Positions 1-5,094 of a stretch of 5,094 bases of DNA are shown piece by piece (the first letter of the stretch is position 1; each line of letters starts with the position of its first letter). The stretch covers positions 1 through 5,094 of the forward strand of contig JAATEW010000143.1 in the NCBI GenBank assembly GCA_015655535.1, written 5' to 3'. This DNA is from Hyphomicrobiales bacterium (GTDB lineage Bacteria > Pseudomonadota > Alphaproteobacteria > Rhizobiales > Beijerinckiaceae). The notes below the pieces were generated by a model. It had not been told where the DNA came from and searched no databases. It worked only from the letters and a program-made list of their open reading frames with translations. A program made the translations under genes and the position numbers.

Positions 1-2264
1 GGTATCATGACAAGCAGCAGCGCGATCGAGCCCGGCACCGGGGCATAGATGCGTTCGAAGTCCTGATTGTAGAGAAACCGAGTTACAACCCGTGCCTGCA
101 CGGCGGGGTTCACGTTCGGCACGTTGAACATGGCGACGTTTTTATTGCGCAGCGCCTCGCGCTTGTCGTCTGGCGTATCGTCGGCGGCCTGTCCGTTGCG
201 CACCGCATAATCCGATAGAAACTGCTGATGAGCGGCTTGCAGATAACCGCGGATCGTCTCGGCCCGGAACGGCCTGGCGCCATCGACCCAGGCGCCGACC
301 TCGGTCTGATATCCCTTCTTGATGAAGCGGCCGAAGTCGGGCGGGATTTCGACGCCGGCCTTGATGTCTCCGGATTGCAGGCGCCTTTCGAGATCGGCCT
401 GATCCTTGATCGGCGCCTTTTCGATGAAATAAGCCGAGCCACGCAATTCCTCGAGATAGGCACGGCTTTCGTGCGAATTGTCGCGATCGAGAACGGCGAA
501 GGTCAGATTGTTCACATCGGTCGAGATGCCCGCGCCGAAGACCGCCATGAGAAACGCCGTTCCAAAGAAGGCAAAGCCGAGGCGGATCGGATCGCGCAAC
601 AATTCGAGTCCTTCGCGGATCGTGTAGGCGAAGAGCCGGCGCGGACTGAACCATTTTCTTTCGGGGCGGGGGGCCTGCGCCTGCTGGGCTGGAGGCACGA
701 CGCCCAAGGGCTGCGCTTGCGGCTCGCGCGCCGGATTGGCCTCTTCGAGATAGTCGATGAAGGCATCTTCCAGATTGGCGCTGCCGCGGGCTTTGACGAG
801 ATCTGCCGGCGTTCCCATAGCGAGAACGCGTCCGGCATCCATCAAGGCGATGCGGTCGCAACGGGCGGCCTCATTCATGAAATGCGTAGAGATGAACACG
901 GTCATGCCGTCATTGCGCGAGAGGTCCGCCAAAAGCTCCCAGAACTGATCGCGCGCGAGCGGATCGACGCCCGATGTCGGCTCGTCGAGAATGAGAATCT
1001 CCGGCCGATGCACAACGGCGACGGCGAGCGACAGACGCTGGCGGATGCCGAGCGGCAATTCGGCGGCGCGCTGATCGAGATAGGGGGCGAGACCGAAACG
1101 CGCGACAAGCGCTGCGATGCGCGGCGCCGCCTCCTTGCCGAGATGGAACAGATGCGCGTGTAGATCGAGGTTCTGAGTGACCGTCAGCTCCGTATAGAGC
1201 GAAAAGCTTTGCGACATATAGCCGACGCGAAACCGTGCGCGCATGTCGGAGGCATCGATGGGCTTGCCGAACAAAAGCACCTCGCCGGAACTCGCCGGAA
1301 GAAGCCCCGTCAGCATTTTCATCGTCGTGGTCTTGCCGCAACCATTCGATCCGAGAAAGCCGAAGATTTCGCCGCGTTCGATCGAGAAATTGACGTTATC
1401 GACAGCCGTGAAAGCGCCGAAGCTGCGCGTGAGATTGCGGGCGACGATGACCACTTCGCCATCTTCGGCTGGCCTCGGGGCGATCGAAAAAACCTTGCGG
1501 CCGCGGCGGCGCTCTTCCGGCAGAAGCGCGATGAAACTTTCTTCGAGTGTCGGCGATCCGGTCTTCGCCTTGAGCTTGGAGGGCGATCCGGTTGCGAGAA
1601 TACGGCCGGCGTCCATGGCCACCAACCAGTCGAATTGTTCGGCCTCTTCCATATAGGCGGTCGCGACGATGACGCTCATGCCTTGGCGTTCGGCCCGCAT
1701 GTGGGAAATGAGGCTCCAGAATTGCCGCCGCGACAATGGATCGACACCCGTTGTCGGCTCGTCCAGAATCAGAAGATCGGGGTCATGGATCAACGCGCAG
1801 CAAAGCCCGAGTTTTTGACGCATGCCGCCGGAAAGTTTACTTGCTGGCCGGTCGGGAAACGGGTCGAGGCCGGTCGCTTTCAAAAGCGCCGCGATGCGCT
1901 GGTCGCGTTCCTCGCGATCCTGACCGAACAGCCTGCCGAAAAATTCGATATTCTCGCGCACGCTGAGGTCCGGATAGAGATTCTTTCCAAGACCCTGCGG
2001 CATATAGGCGATACGCGGGCAAACATCGGCACGATGACGGGTGTCGCCGAGATCGCCGCCAAGCACATGAACCTCACCGGTCTGAATGCGCCGTGCCCCG
2101 GCGATCAGGCTCAACAGCGATGATTTGCCGACACCGTCGGGGCCGATGAGCCCGACCATACAGCCCGCCGGAAACGAGATCGTCACATTGTCGAGGGCTG
2201 TTATGTCGCCATAGAGCAGCGAAACCCCGCGAAGCTCGCCGAAGGCTTCATGGGATTCGCTCAT
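1..2264 (-). CDS. RbbA/YhiH-like ABC transporter: two ATPase domains fused to an ABC-2 permease domain (C-terminus off window)
   Basis: This gene is open from the ATG at 2264 to the left edge: 754 codons are visible, against roughly 900 residues for E. coli RbbA, so the C-terminal membrane part is missing. ATPase domain 1 (about residues 1-235) has Walker A GPDGVGKSS with Lys47, signature LSGG at 144-147 and Walker B LLILDE ending at Glu169. Its switch-histidine position is Ala203 (VATAYMEEA). ATPase domain 2 (about 275-490) has GSNGCGKTT with Lys311, signature LPLG at 403-406, LILDE ending at Glu428, and His461 in STHF. A Pro/Gln/Ala-rich linker (about 502-542) leads to a first membrane helix (about 563-581), a periplasmic domain (about 582-735) and the start of a second helix near 743. 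The ATG overlaps the stop of the HlyD-type gene by ATGA; AAGGAT lies about 11 nt upstream. The likely role is ATP-driven export of an unknown substrate. E. coli RbbA is also reported as a ribosome-bound ATPase affecting E-site tRNA; whether this homologue does that cannot be seen here. Confidence 0.93.
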   Translation of the reverse strand, partial: MSESHEAFGELRGVSLLYGDITALDNVTISFPAGCMVGLIGPDGVGKSSLLSLIAGARRIQTGEVHVLGGDLGDTRHRADVCPRIAYMPQGLGKNLYPDLSVRENIEFFGRLFGQDREERDQRIAALLKATGLDPFPDRPASKLSGGMRQKLGLCCALIHDPDLLILDEPTTGVDPLSRRQFWSLISHMRAERQGMSVIVATAYMEEAEQFDWLVAMDAGRILATGSPSKLKAKTGSPTLEESFIALLPEERRRGRKVFSIAPRPAEDGEVVIVARNLTRSFGAFTAVDNVNFSIERGEIFGFLGSNGCGKTTTMKMLTGLLPASSGEVLLFGKPIDASDMRARFRVGYMSQSFSLYTELTVTQNLDLHAHLFHLGKEAAPRIAALVARFGLAPYLDQRAAELPLGIRQRLSLAVAVVHRPEILILDEPTSGVDPLARDQFWELLADLSRNDGMTVFISTHFMNEAARCDRIALMDAGRVLAMGTPADLVKARGSANLEDAFIDYLEEANPAREPQAQPLGVVPPAQQAQAPRPERKWFSPRRLFAYTIREGLELLRDPIRLGFAFFGTAFLMAVFGAGISTDVNNLTFAVLDRDNSHESRAYLEELRGSAYFIEKAPIKDQADLERRLQSGDIKAGVEIPPDFGRFIKKGYQTEVGAWVDGARPFRAETIRGYLQAAHQQFLSDYAVRNGQAADDTPDDKREALRNKNVAMFNVPNVNPAVQARVVTRFLYNQDFERIYAPVPGSIALLLVMI

Positions 2265-3478
2265 CGGCCCGGCGATCCTTGGGGTGACGATGCTTGTGGC
2301 GATGATGCTTGGGCAGGCTGCGCTTGAGCGGGCGCACCTTGGGCCGGTGGTGCTTGGTTGGCTGATCCTTGCAGATTCGGCGGCCATTCGACCTTGGGGT
2401 CGCTCCGTACATAGGCACGGCCCGGCAATCCGGTCCTCACATCGGCGGCATGCGCAAGCAAAATGTCCGGATCGACGCGCACCTTGACGCGGAACATGAG
2501 TTTGTCGCGCTCATCCTCGGTCTCGACCGCTTTTGGCGTGAACTGGGCTTGCGTGGCGACGAATGAGACATGCGCCGGGATCACATATTTCGGCCAGGCG
2601 TCGAGTATGATTTTGGCATCCGAGCCGACCTCGACGCGGCCGGCCGCCGCGGTCGGCAAATAGATGTCCATATAGACATCCGAGATGTCGAGCATGGTGA
2701 AGACCTTGCCGCCCGCCGGCAGCACCTCGCCGACATTGGCGATGCGATATTGGATGCGCCCGACCGTCGGCGCGACAAGCGTGTTGTCGGCTATGTTGAC
2801 CTTATAAAGTTCGGCATTATGCGTCGCCGCGTCCAAGGCATGCTCGGCCTCGCCCACGCGCTCCTTCGAGGCGGCCAAAGCCGCATTGGCACCGTCGAAA
2901 GCCTGACGGCGCTGGTCGAGCAATTCGTAGGTTGCAAATCCCTTCTTGACGAGCGCGCCCGTCCGGTCGATTTCCTGCTGGGCGAGCGTAACCTGGGTGG
3001 TCTGCTGCACCACATTGGCCCGGGCCTCATCAAGCGTCCGCTGAGCTTGCTTGATCTGCGCTTCAAGCGCCTTGAGGGTGGCCTCGAGATCCCGTGTATC
3101 CATGCGCGCGACGACTTGGCCCGCCGTCACCATGTCACCTTCGTCCACAAGCCGCTCGATCACGCGTCCCGCGAATTTGGTGTCTATGTCGATTTCCTGC
3201 GCCTCGATCCGCCCATTGCCGGAGACGATGCCGACCGGCAGACCGAGGTGCTGCAAGTGCCACCAATAGGCTCCGCCGCCGCCTGCCGCGCCGAGTATGA
3301 CGAGGAGAAAAGCCGCAAGCTTCCAGCGCGATTTCTTCCGCGGCAGTTCCTTGACCGGAACAGGCAAGGTCTGTGGTACGGCAATAAGCGCATTTGCAGG
3401 GGGCAGAATCTCGCCCTCTTTGGGCGCGGCTTCGGCCGAAGGGCCGGATGGCGCCTTCGCTTCGGTAGGCTCGGTCAC
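2261..3478 (-). CDS. HlyD-family membrane fusion (periplasmic adaptor) protein, YhiI-like
   Basis: The product has 405 residues and is complete. A Pro/Ala-rich cytoplasmic N-terminus ending in RKKSR (47-51) precedes one membrane anchor at about 53-72 containing AAFLLVILGAAGGGG. Residues about 87-128 form the first half of a biotinyl-lipoyl-like domain, about 129-225 a long helical hairpin rich in Ala/Gln/Glu, and 230-265 the second lipoyl half (APTVGRI...GEVLPAGGKVF). Residues 266-360 are a beta-barrel region including DAWPKYVIPAHVSF. The tail from about 366 is Pro/Gln/Ala/Ser-rich. This is the adaptor layout that links an inner-membrane pump to an outer-membrane channel. The start is GTG: it is the first usual start codon after the in-frame stop near 3563-3565, no Met follows until residue 116, and GGGGA lies 7 nt upstream. 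It is the first gene of the operon and is probably translationally coupled to the ABC gene through the 4-bp overlap. The substrate is unknown; drugs or toxic compounds are the usual guess. Confidence 0.93.
   Translation of the reverse strand: MTEPTEAKAPSGPSAEAAPKEGEILPPANALIAVPQTLPVPVKELPRKKSRWKLAAFLLVILGAAGGGGAYWWHLQHLGLPVGIVSGNGRIEAQEIDIDTKFAGRVIERLVDEGDMVTAGQVVARMDTRDLEATLKALEAQIKQAQRTLDEARANVVQQTTQVTLAQQEIDRTGALVKKGFATYELLDQRRQAFDGANAALAASKERVGEAEHALDAATHNAELYKVNIADNTLVAPTVGRIQYRIANVGEVLPAGGKVFTMLDISDVYMDIYLPTAAAGRVEVGSDAKIILDAWPKYVIPAHVSFVATQAQFTPKAVETEDERDKLMFRVKVRVDPDILLAHAADVRTGLPGRAYVRSDPKVEWPPNLQGSANQAPPAQGAPAQAQPAQASSPQASSPQGSPGR
2264..2383 (-). repeat. Low-complexity 3' end of the HlyD-type gene, with a 15-bp tandem duplication
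   Basis: The last 40 codons encode a tail of almost only Pro, Ala, Gln, Ser and Gly. At 2279-2308 two 15-bp units encode ASSPQ twice in a row and differ at few positions. Neighbouring codons repeat short PAQ/GAPAQ-like units. The tail lies beyond the conserved beta-barrel, so it is probably disordered and variable in length. It appears to be the product of slipped-strand expansion; a specific function is not indicated. Confidence 0.7.
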
Positions 3479-3485
3479 GGTTTGA

Positions 3486-3490
3486 TCCCC
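3486..3490 (-). promoter_or_regulatory. Ribosome binding site supporting the GTG start of the HlyD-type gene
   Basis: On the minus strand GGGGA is followed by 7 nt and then GTG at 3478. The spacing is normal for a Shine-Dalgarno site. It supports the GTG start, since no ATG, GTG or TTG occurs in frame between here and the upstream stop near 3563-3565. Confidence 0.5.
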
Positions 3491-3493
3491 AGT

Positions 3494-3519
3494 GGCGATG
3501 GGAAGAGCGGCGATGGGAA
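3494..3519. repeat. Short direct repeat (GGCGATGGGAA twice) in the leader of the exporter operon
   Basis: GGCGATGGGAA occurs at 3494-3504 and again at 3509-3519, a period of 15 bp. It sits just upstream of the ribosome binding site of the HlyD-type gene, in its untranslated leader. An 8-bp perfect palindrome TGACGTCA follows at 3532-3539. Nothing ties either element to a known regulator; a local duplication is the simplest explanation. Confidence 0.5.
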
Positions 3520-3575
3520 AAATCGAGGCTATGACGTCAAGCCGACGATCCTTAGCCTCTTCTCAATCCATAGCT

Positions 3576-3603
3576 CATATACGCGTGGATTACTTGATGT
3601 TAA
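3576..3603 (-). promoter_or_regulatory. Putative promoter of the exporter operon
   Basis: Read on the minus strand, TTAACA (3603-3598, five of six matches to TTGACA) is followed after 16 bp by TATATG (3581-3576, four of six matches to TATAAT). The -35-like element lies inside the FNR/FixK-type box. An alternative -10, TATGGA at 3572-3567, would place transcription near 3559-3560. The box centre would then be about -41, the usual position for activation by FNR-type regulators. The transcript leader would be about 80-90 nt. The two alternatives cannot be separated from sequence alone. Confidence 0.35.
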
Positions 3604-3617
3604 TCAATCGGTGGATT
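3585..3617. repeat. GTGGATT direct repeats bracketing the FNR-type box
   Basis: GTGGATT occurs at 3585-3591 and at 3611-3617, 26 bp apart, one copy on each side of the FNR-type box. A third copy in inverted orientation (AATCCA) lies at 3565-3570, 21 bp from the nearest copy, and overlaps the possible -10 region of the minus-strand promoter. Such clustering may mark sites for a second regulator, but the motif is short and chance cannot be excluded. Confidence 0.35.
3594..3607. promoter_or_regulatory. FNR/FixK/Anr-type operator, perfect match TTGAT-N4-ATCAA
   Basis: TTGATGTTAATCAA has two perfect 5-bp half-sites separated by GTTA. This is exactly the consensus recognised by the FNR/FixK/FnrL/Anr branch of the CRP-FNR family, which in alphaproteobacteria controls genes during low oxygen or nitrogen oxide exposure. 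The site lies between divergent genes, 116 bp from the exporter start and 127 bp from the start at 3734. AT-rich promoter-like sequence is found on the exporter side, while the equivalent position on the plus side is GC-rich, so the exporter is the likelier target. Which family member binds cannot be told from the box alone. Confidence 0.65.
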
Positions 3618-3721
3618 TAGCTTTGGCCGCGGCGGGATTGGCGATCCTCCCTCCCTTGCCTCCTTGACGAGAATCAATTCAAAATCATGAGCCTTGGCTA
3701 GATTGGGTCAGTTTTTGGCAC

Positions 3722-3726
3722 GGGAG
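3722..3726 (+). promoter_or_regulatory. Ribosome binding site of the 125-residue protein
   Basis: GGGAG lies 7 nt upstream of the ATG at 3734, a normal Shine-Dalgarno position, and supports that start. No convincing -10/-35 pair was found for this gene. Weak candidates are TTGCCT (3656-3661) with CAAAAT (3680-3685) at 18 bp spacing. Confidence 0.5.
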
Positions 3727-3733
3727 CCCAAAC

Positions 3734-4111
3734 ATGCTGCAACATATTACCTTGACCTTGGCCCGCGAGCCGGACTTCCCCGAAGGAAGCGCCGAATGCG
3801 GATATGACATGGTCGCGCCGCTCGATGCCGCCGGGCATCTCGATCCCGAGGCCTGGCACAAGGTGAAGGCGCAATGTCGCGTCCGCCGGTTCTGGATCGG
3901 CGAAGACGATCGCTCAGGTCTGCTCGTTCACCAGGCGGGCGGAGTTCACGGCGCGACATGGAAGATCGATTACGATCCCAAGGCCAGCGACGAGGACGAA
4001 TCCGGCTATCGGCTGGAGACGCATCAGTTTGTCGCGAACGAATATGTGTCCATCCGTGATGGCGGCGGCCATCCGCATACGTTCAAGATCACAGAAATTC
4101 ATCCGGCGTAA
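3734..4111 (+). CDS. Conserved-looking hypothetical protein, 125 residues, cytoplasmic
   Basis: I do not recognise a named domain. The style resembles short uncharacterised proteins common in Hyphomicrobiales, but this is from memory and not checked. The protein has no signal peptide or membrane segment and is acidic, with an Asp/Glu cluster at 85-89 (SDEDES region). It probably folds mostly as beta strands: alternating hydrophobic runs occur at LQHITLTLA (2-10), CRVRRFWIG (48-56), ATWKIDYD (74-81) and YVSIRDG (104-110). It has two cysteines (22 and 48) and nine histidines spread through the chain; no arrangement points clearly to metal binding. The ATG has a GGGAG site 7 nt upstream, and the TAA ends at 4111. 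It is transcribed alone, divergent from the exporter operon across 255 bp and convergent with the MCE gene. Codon use resembles its neighbours, so it is probably a real, resident gene. Function is unknown. Confidence 0.8.
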   Translation: MLQHITLTLAREPDFPEGSAECGYDMVAPLDAAGHLDPEAWHKVKAQCRVRRFWIGEDDRSGLLVHQAGGVHGATWKIDYDPKASDEDESGYRLETHQFVANEYVSIRDGGGHPHTFKITEIHPA

Positions 4112-4124
4112 AGGCAGTACGTCT

Positions 4125-4215
4125 TGGGTGTGCATTCAATAAATTTGCGTGATTTTATTCTCAAAGGTTGGGCGCGCTTCCTTCTCCCGCGAGGGGAGAA
4201 GGTTCAACACACCCA
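4125..4215. repeat. Nested inverted repeats in the convergent intergenic region
   Basis: TGGGTGTG (4125-4132) pairs with CACACCCA (4208-4215), 8 bp perfect. Between them lie two further inverted repeats: AATAAA (4138-4143) with TTTATT (4154-4159), and the strong 9-bp hairpin at 4180-4202. Together they could form a three-way junction in RNA or a branched cruciform in DNA. The outer and AT-rich stems are weak, so only the inner hairpin is well supported. Confidence 0.35.
4180..4202. repeat. Strong palindrome, arms CCTTCTCCC and GGGAGAAGG, loop GCGAG; possible two-way terminator or dispersed repeat
   Basis: The 9-bp arms at 4180-4188 and 4194-4202 are perfectly complementary around a 5-nt loop. 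The site sits between the convergent stops at 4111 and 4242, where a shared terminator would be expected. No T-run follows the hairpin on either strand, so it is not a classical intrinsic terminator. Palindromes with CTTCTCCC/GGGAGAAG arms are widespread between genes in many Hyphomicrobiales genomes, so this may be a copy of such a dispersed repeat. It could still limit read-through or protect 3' ends. Confidence 0.6.
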
Positions 4216-4241
4216 CTTTATGAGTTCATGACCAGGGGACC

Positions 4242-5094
4242 TCAGCTTGCGATCGCCTTCGTCGTCCAGGCGACAAGCTCGCCCGCAGCCTGCCCAAAGG
4301 CCTGATTGAAAGCGGCGACGAGTGACGGCGTTTCCAAGTCTTTGGCCGGAACCGTGGCGTGGAAAATCTTCGCGGCGACGATATGGCCGTCATCGGCCAC
4401 GATCTTGATCGAGAATTCAATGTCCGCGGCCGGGTCTGGATTTGAGACGATCGCGAAGTTCCGCAGATCGACCAGCAGCCGGTAATTGGTCGTGACCTGA
4501 TCGACGGGCGGAAGCACCGAAGCGAGGAAACCGGCATCTTCGAAGCTCTGGATGATCTTCTCCTGAATGAGCTTCGGCAATGCGTCACTCCACTGGGCAT
4601 CGCCCAATTGGCTGATCTCGCCTTCCTTCGAGCGCGCCAAGATCCGTTGCGTCTGCAGCACCACGGCCGCCGTCGGGTCGGAGATCGTGAAGGACACATG
4701 CCCAGCGGCGTTGGGCACAGCCGCCGCTTTTGCCAAGGTCAAATCATAGATGGGTTTCGGCTTATCCGTGGAGCCTCCGCCTATGAAATGTTCAAGGCCC
4801 GCGAATATTTTGTCGATGTGGCCGGAATTATCGCCCAAAATCTTATTTAGGCTTTGAAGCGCCGCGCGCGCAGCCTGCACGACATCCTGTCCGGCCGCGG
4901 CATCGGCTATGAGAACGGGGGGATTTGTTTCCGAGCCTTGGAGCGACGGGGCGTCCTTGGTTCCGCCGCGAAGCGAGATCTCGGGCGTCCCCGTCAGTCC
5001 GGGGACAACGATATCGACCTTCGTGTCCGCCTTGACGGGCGCGCCGACCGCAATGGCGATCGTTGCGACCACTTTGGCGGGATCGGCGGGATCA
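4242..5094 (-). CDS. MCE (MlaD-like) domain fused to ABC_trans_aux (PqiC-like) domain; N-terminus off window
   Basis: The reading frame is open from the right edge to the TGA at 4244-4242: 283 residues are visible. The GTG at 5072 is an internal Val codon, because the upstream residues DPADPAK continue an MCE domain in frame. The end of that domain is clear: KVVATIAIAVGAPVKADT, then VVPGLTGTPEISLRGG. A short helical stretch (about 4770-4910) containing AARAALQSLNKILGDN and IDKIFAGLEHF follows, then a Gly/Lys/Pro linker. From about 4751 comes a domain like ABC_trans_aux (PF03886, PqiC/DUF330): PIYDLTLAK, TQRILAR, GDAQWSDALPKLIQEKIIQSFED, YRLLVDLRNFAI, then VAAKIFHATVP and a C-terminal helix ending in AWTTKAIAS. 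MCE proteins form rings that carry lipids between membranes with MlaE/MlaF-type permease and ATPase. The auxiliary partner is normally a separate lipoprotein; the visible part has no Cys. The permease and ATPase genes are expected upstream, past the right edge. Confidence 0.85.
   Translation of the reverse strand, partial: DPADPAKVVATIAIAVGAPVKADTKVDIVVPGLTGTPEISLRGGTKDAPSLQGSETNPPVLIADAAAGQDVVQAARAALQSLNKILGDNSGHIDKIFAGLEHFIGGGSTDKPKPIYDLTLAKAAAVPNAAGHVSFTISDPTAAVVLQTQRILARSKEGEISQLGDAQWSDALPKLIQEKIIQSFEDAGFLASVLPPVDQVTTNYRLLVDLRNFAIVSNPDPAADIEFSIKIVADDGHIVAAKIFHATVPAKDLETPSLVAAFNQAFGQAAGELVAWTTKAIAS

Noticed and set aside
228..1163. Long plus-strand reading frame of 311 codons
   Set aside because: It lies wholly opposite the ABC gene, whose minus-strand frame carries clear Walker, signature and His motifs. 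The plus-strand translation has no recognisable domain and is an antisense shadow in GC-rich DNA.
1209..2123. Long plus-strand reading frame of 304 codons
   Set aside because: It is the antisense shadow of the same ABC gene. Repeated phrases in it come from the two homologous ATPase domains on the other strand.
266..2140. Internal duplication as a recent DNA repeat
   Set aside because: The two ATPase domains are homologous at the protein level, but this is the normal architecture of the RbbA family and the DNA is well diverged.
2570..3667. Plus-strand reading frame of 365 codons, longer than some real genes here
   Set aside because: It is opposite the HlyD-type gene and runs on through the intergenic promoter region. 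The minus-strand product has a complete adaptor layout, so this frame is a shadow.
3664..3669. TTGACG as a -35 element for the plus-strand gene
   Set aside because: No acceptable -10 hexamer occurs 16-18 bp downstream.
3717..3735. TTGGCACGGGAG before the gene at 3734 as a sigma-54 promoter
   Set aside because: TGGCAC is present, but the required GC element at the fixed -12 spacing is not, and the site is too close to the start codon.
4180..4202. Classical rho-independent terminator
   Set aside because: The hairpin is strong, but neither strand has a T-run after it. It is kept only as a palindrome with a possible terminating role.
5070..5072. GTG at 5072 as the start of the MCE/auxiliary gene
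   Set aside because: The frame stays open to the right edge, and the residues before it (DPADPAK) continue a typical MCE domain, so the GTG is an internal Val.

Overview
The window looks like chromosomal DNA from an alphaproteobacterium, most likely order Hyphomicrobiales (Rhizobiales) and perhaps Beijerinckiaceae or a relative. This rests on moderately high GC, codon use, the style of the proteins, and a CTTCTCCC-type intergenic palindrome of a kind common in that order. The placement is an inference from appearance, not a database match. No RNA gene, CRISPR array, insertion sequence or phage gene was seen.

Layout. Positions 1-3478 (minus strand) hold two genes of an export operon, transcribed right to left. 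First comes an HlyD-family periplasmic adaptor (3478 to 2261, GTG start). It overlaps by 4 bp (ATGA) with a large RbbA/YhiH-type protein that fuses two ABC ATPase domains to an ABC-2 membrane domain (2264 down to the left edge, incomplete). This matches the gene order of the E. coli yhiI-rbbA-yhhJ cluster, so a second ABC-2 permease (YhhJ-like) is expected just past the left edge. Together the proteins would form a tripartite-type exporter: ATPase and permease in the inner membrane, adaptor reaching across the periplasm.

Positions 3479-3733 form a divergent intergenic region. It contains a perfect FNR/FixK/Anr-type box (TTGATGTTAATCAA, 3594-3607) with two GTGGATT copies on either side. A plausible minus-strand promoter overlaps the box. 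Positions 3734-4111 (plus) encode a 125-residue soluble protein of unknown function.

Positions 4112-4241 are a short convergent intergenic region dominated by a strong palindrome that may lie inside a larger folded structure. From 4242 to the right edge (minus strand) is the 3' part of a gene whose product joins an MCE (MlaD-like) domain to an ABC_trans_aux (PqiC/DUF330-like) domain. It belongs to a retrograde or lipid-type MCE transporter whose permease and ATPase genes probably lie upstream, beyond the right edge.

The most informative points are the apparent concentration of both ATPase-site defects of the RbbA-like protein in one composite site, the perfect anaerobic-type operator at the exporter promoter, and the MCE-auxiliary fusion that has no lipoprotein anchor of its own in the visible part. 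I see no clear sign of an entirely new system.
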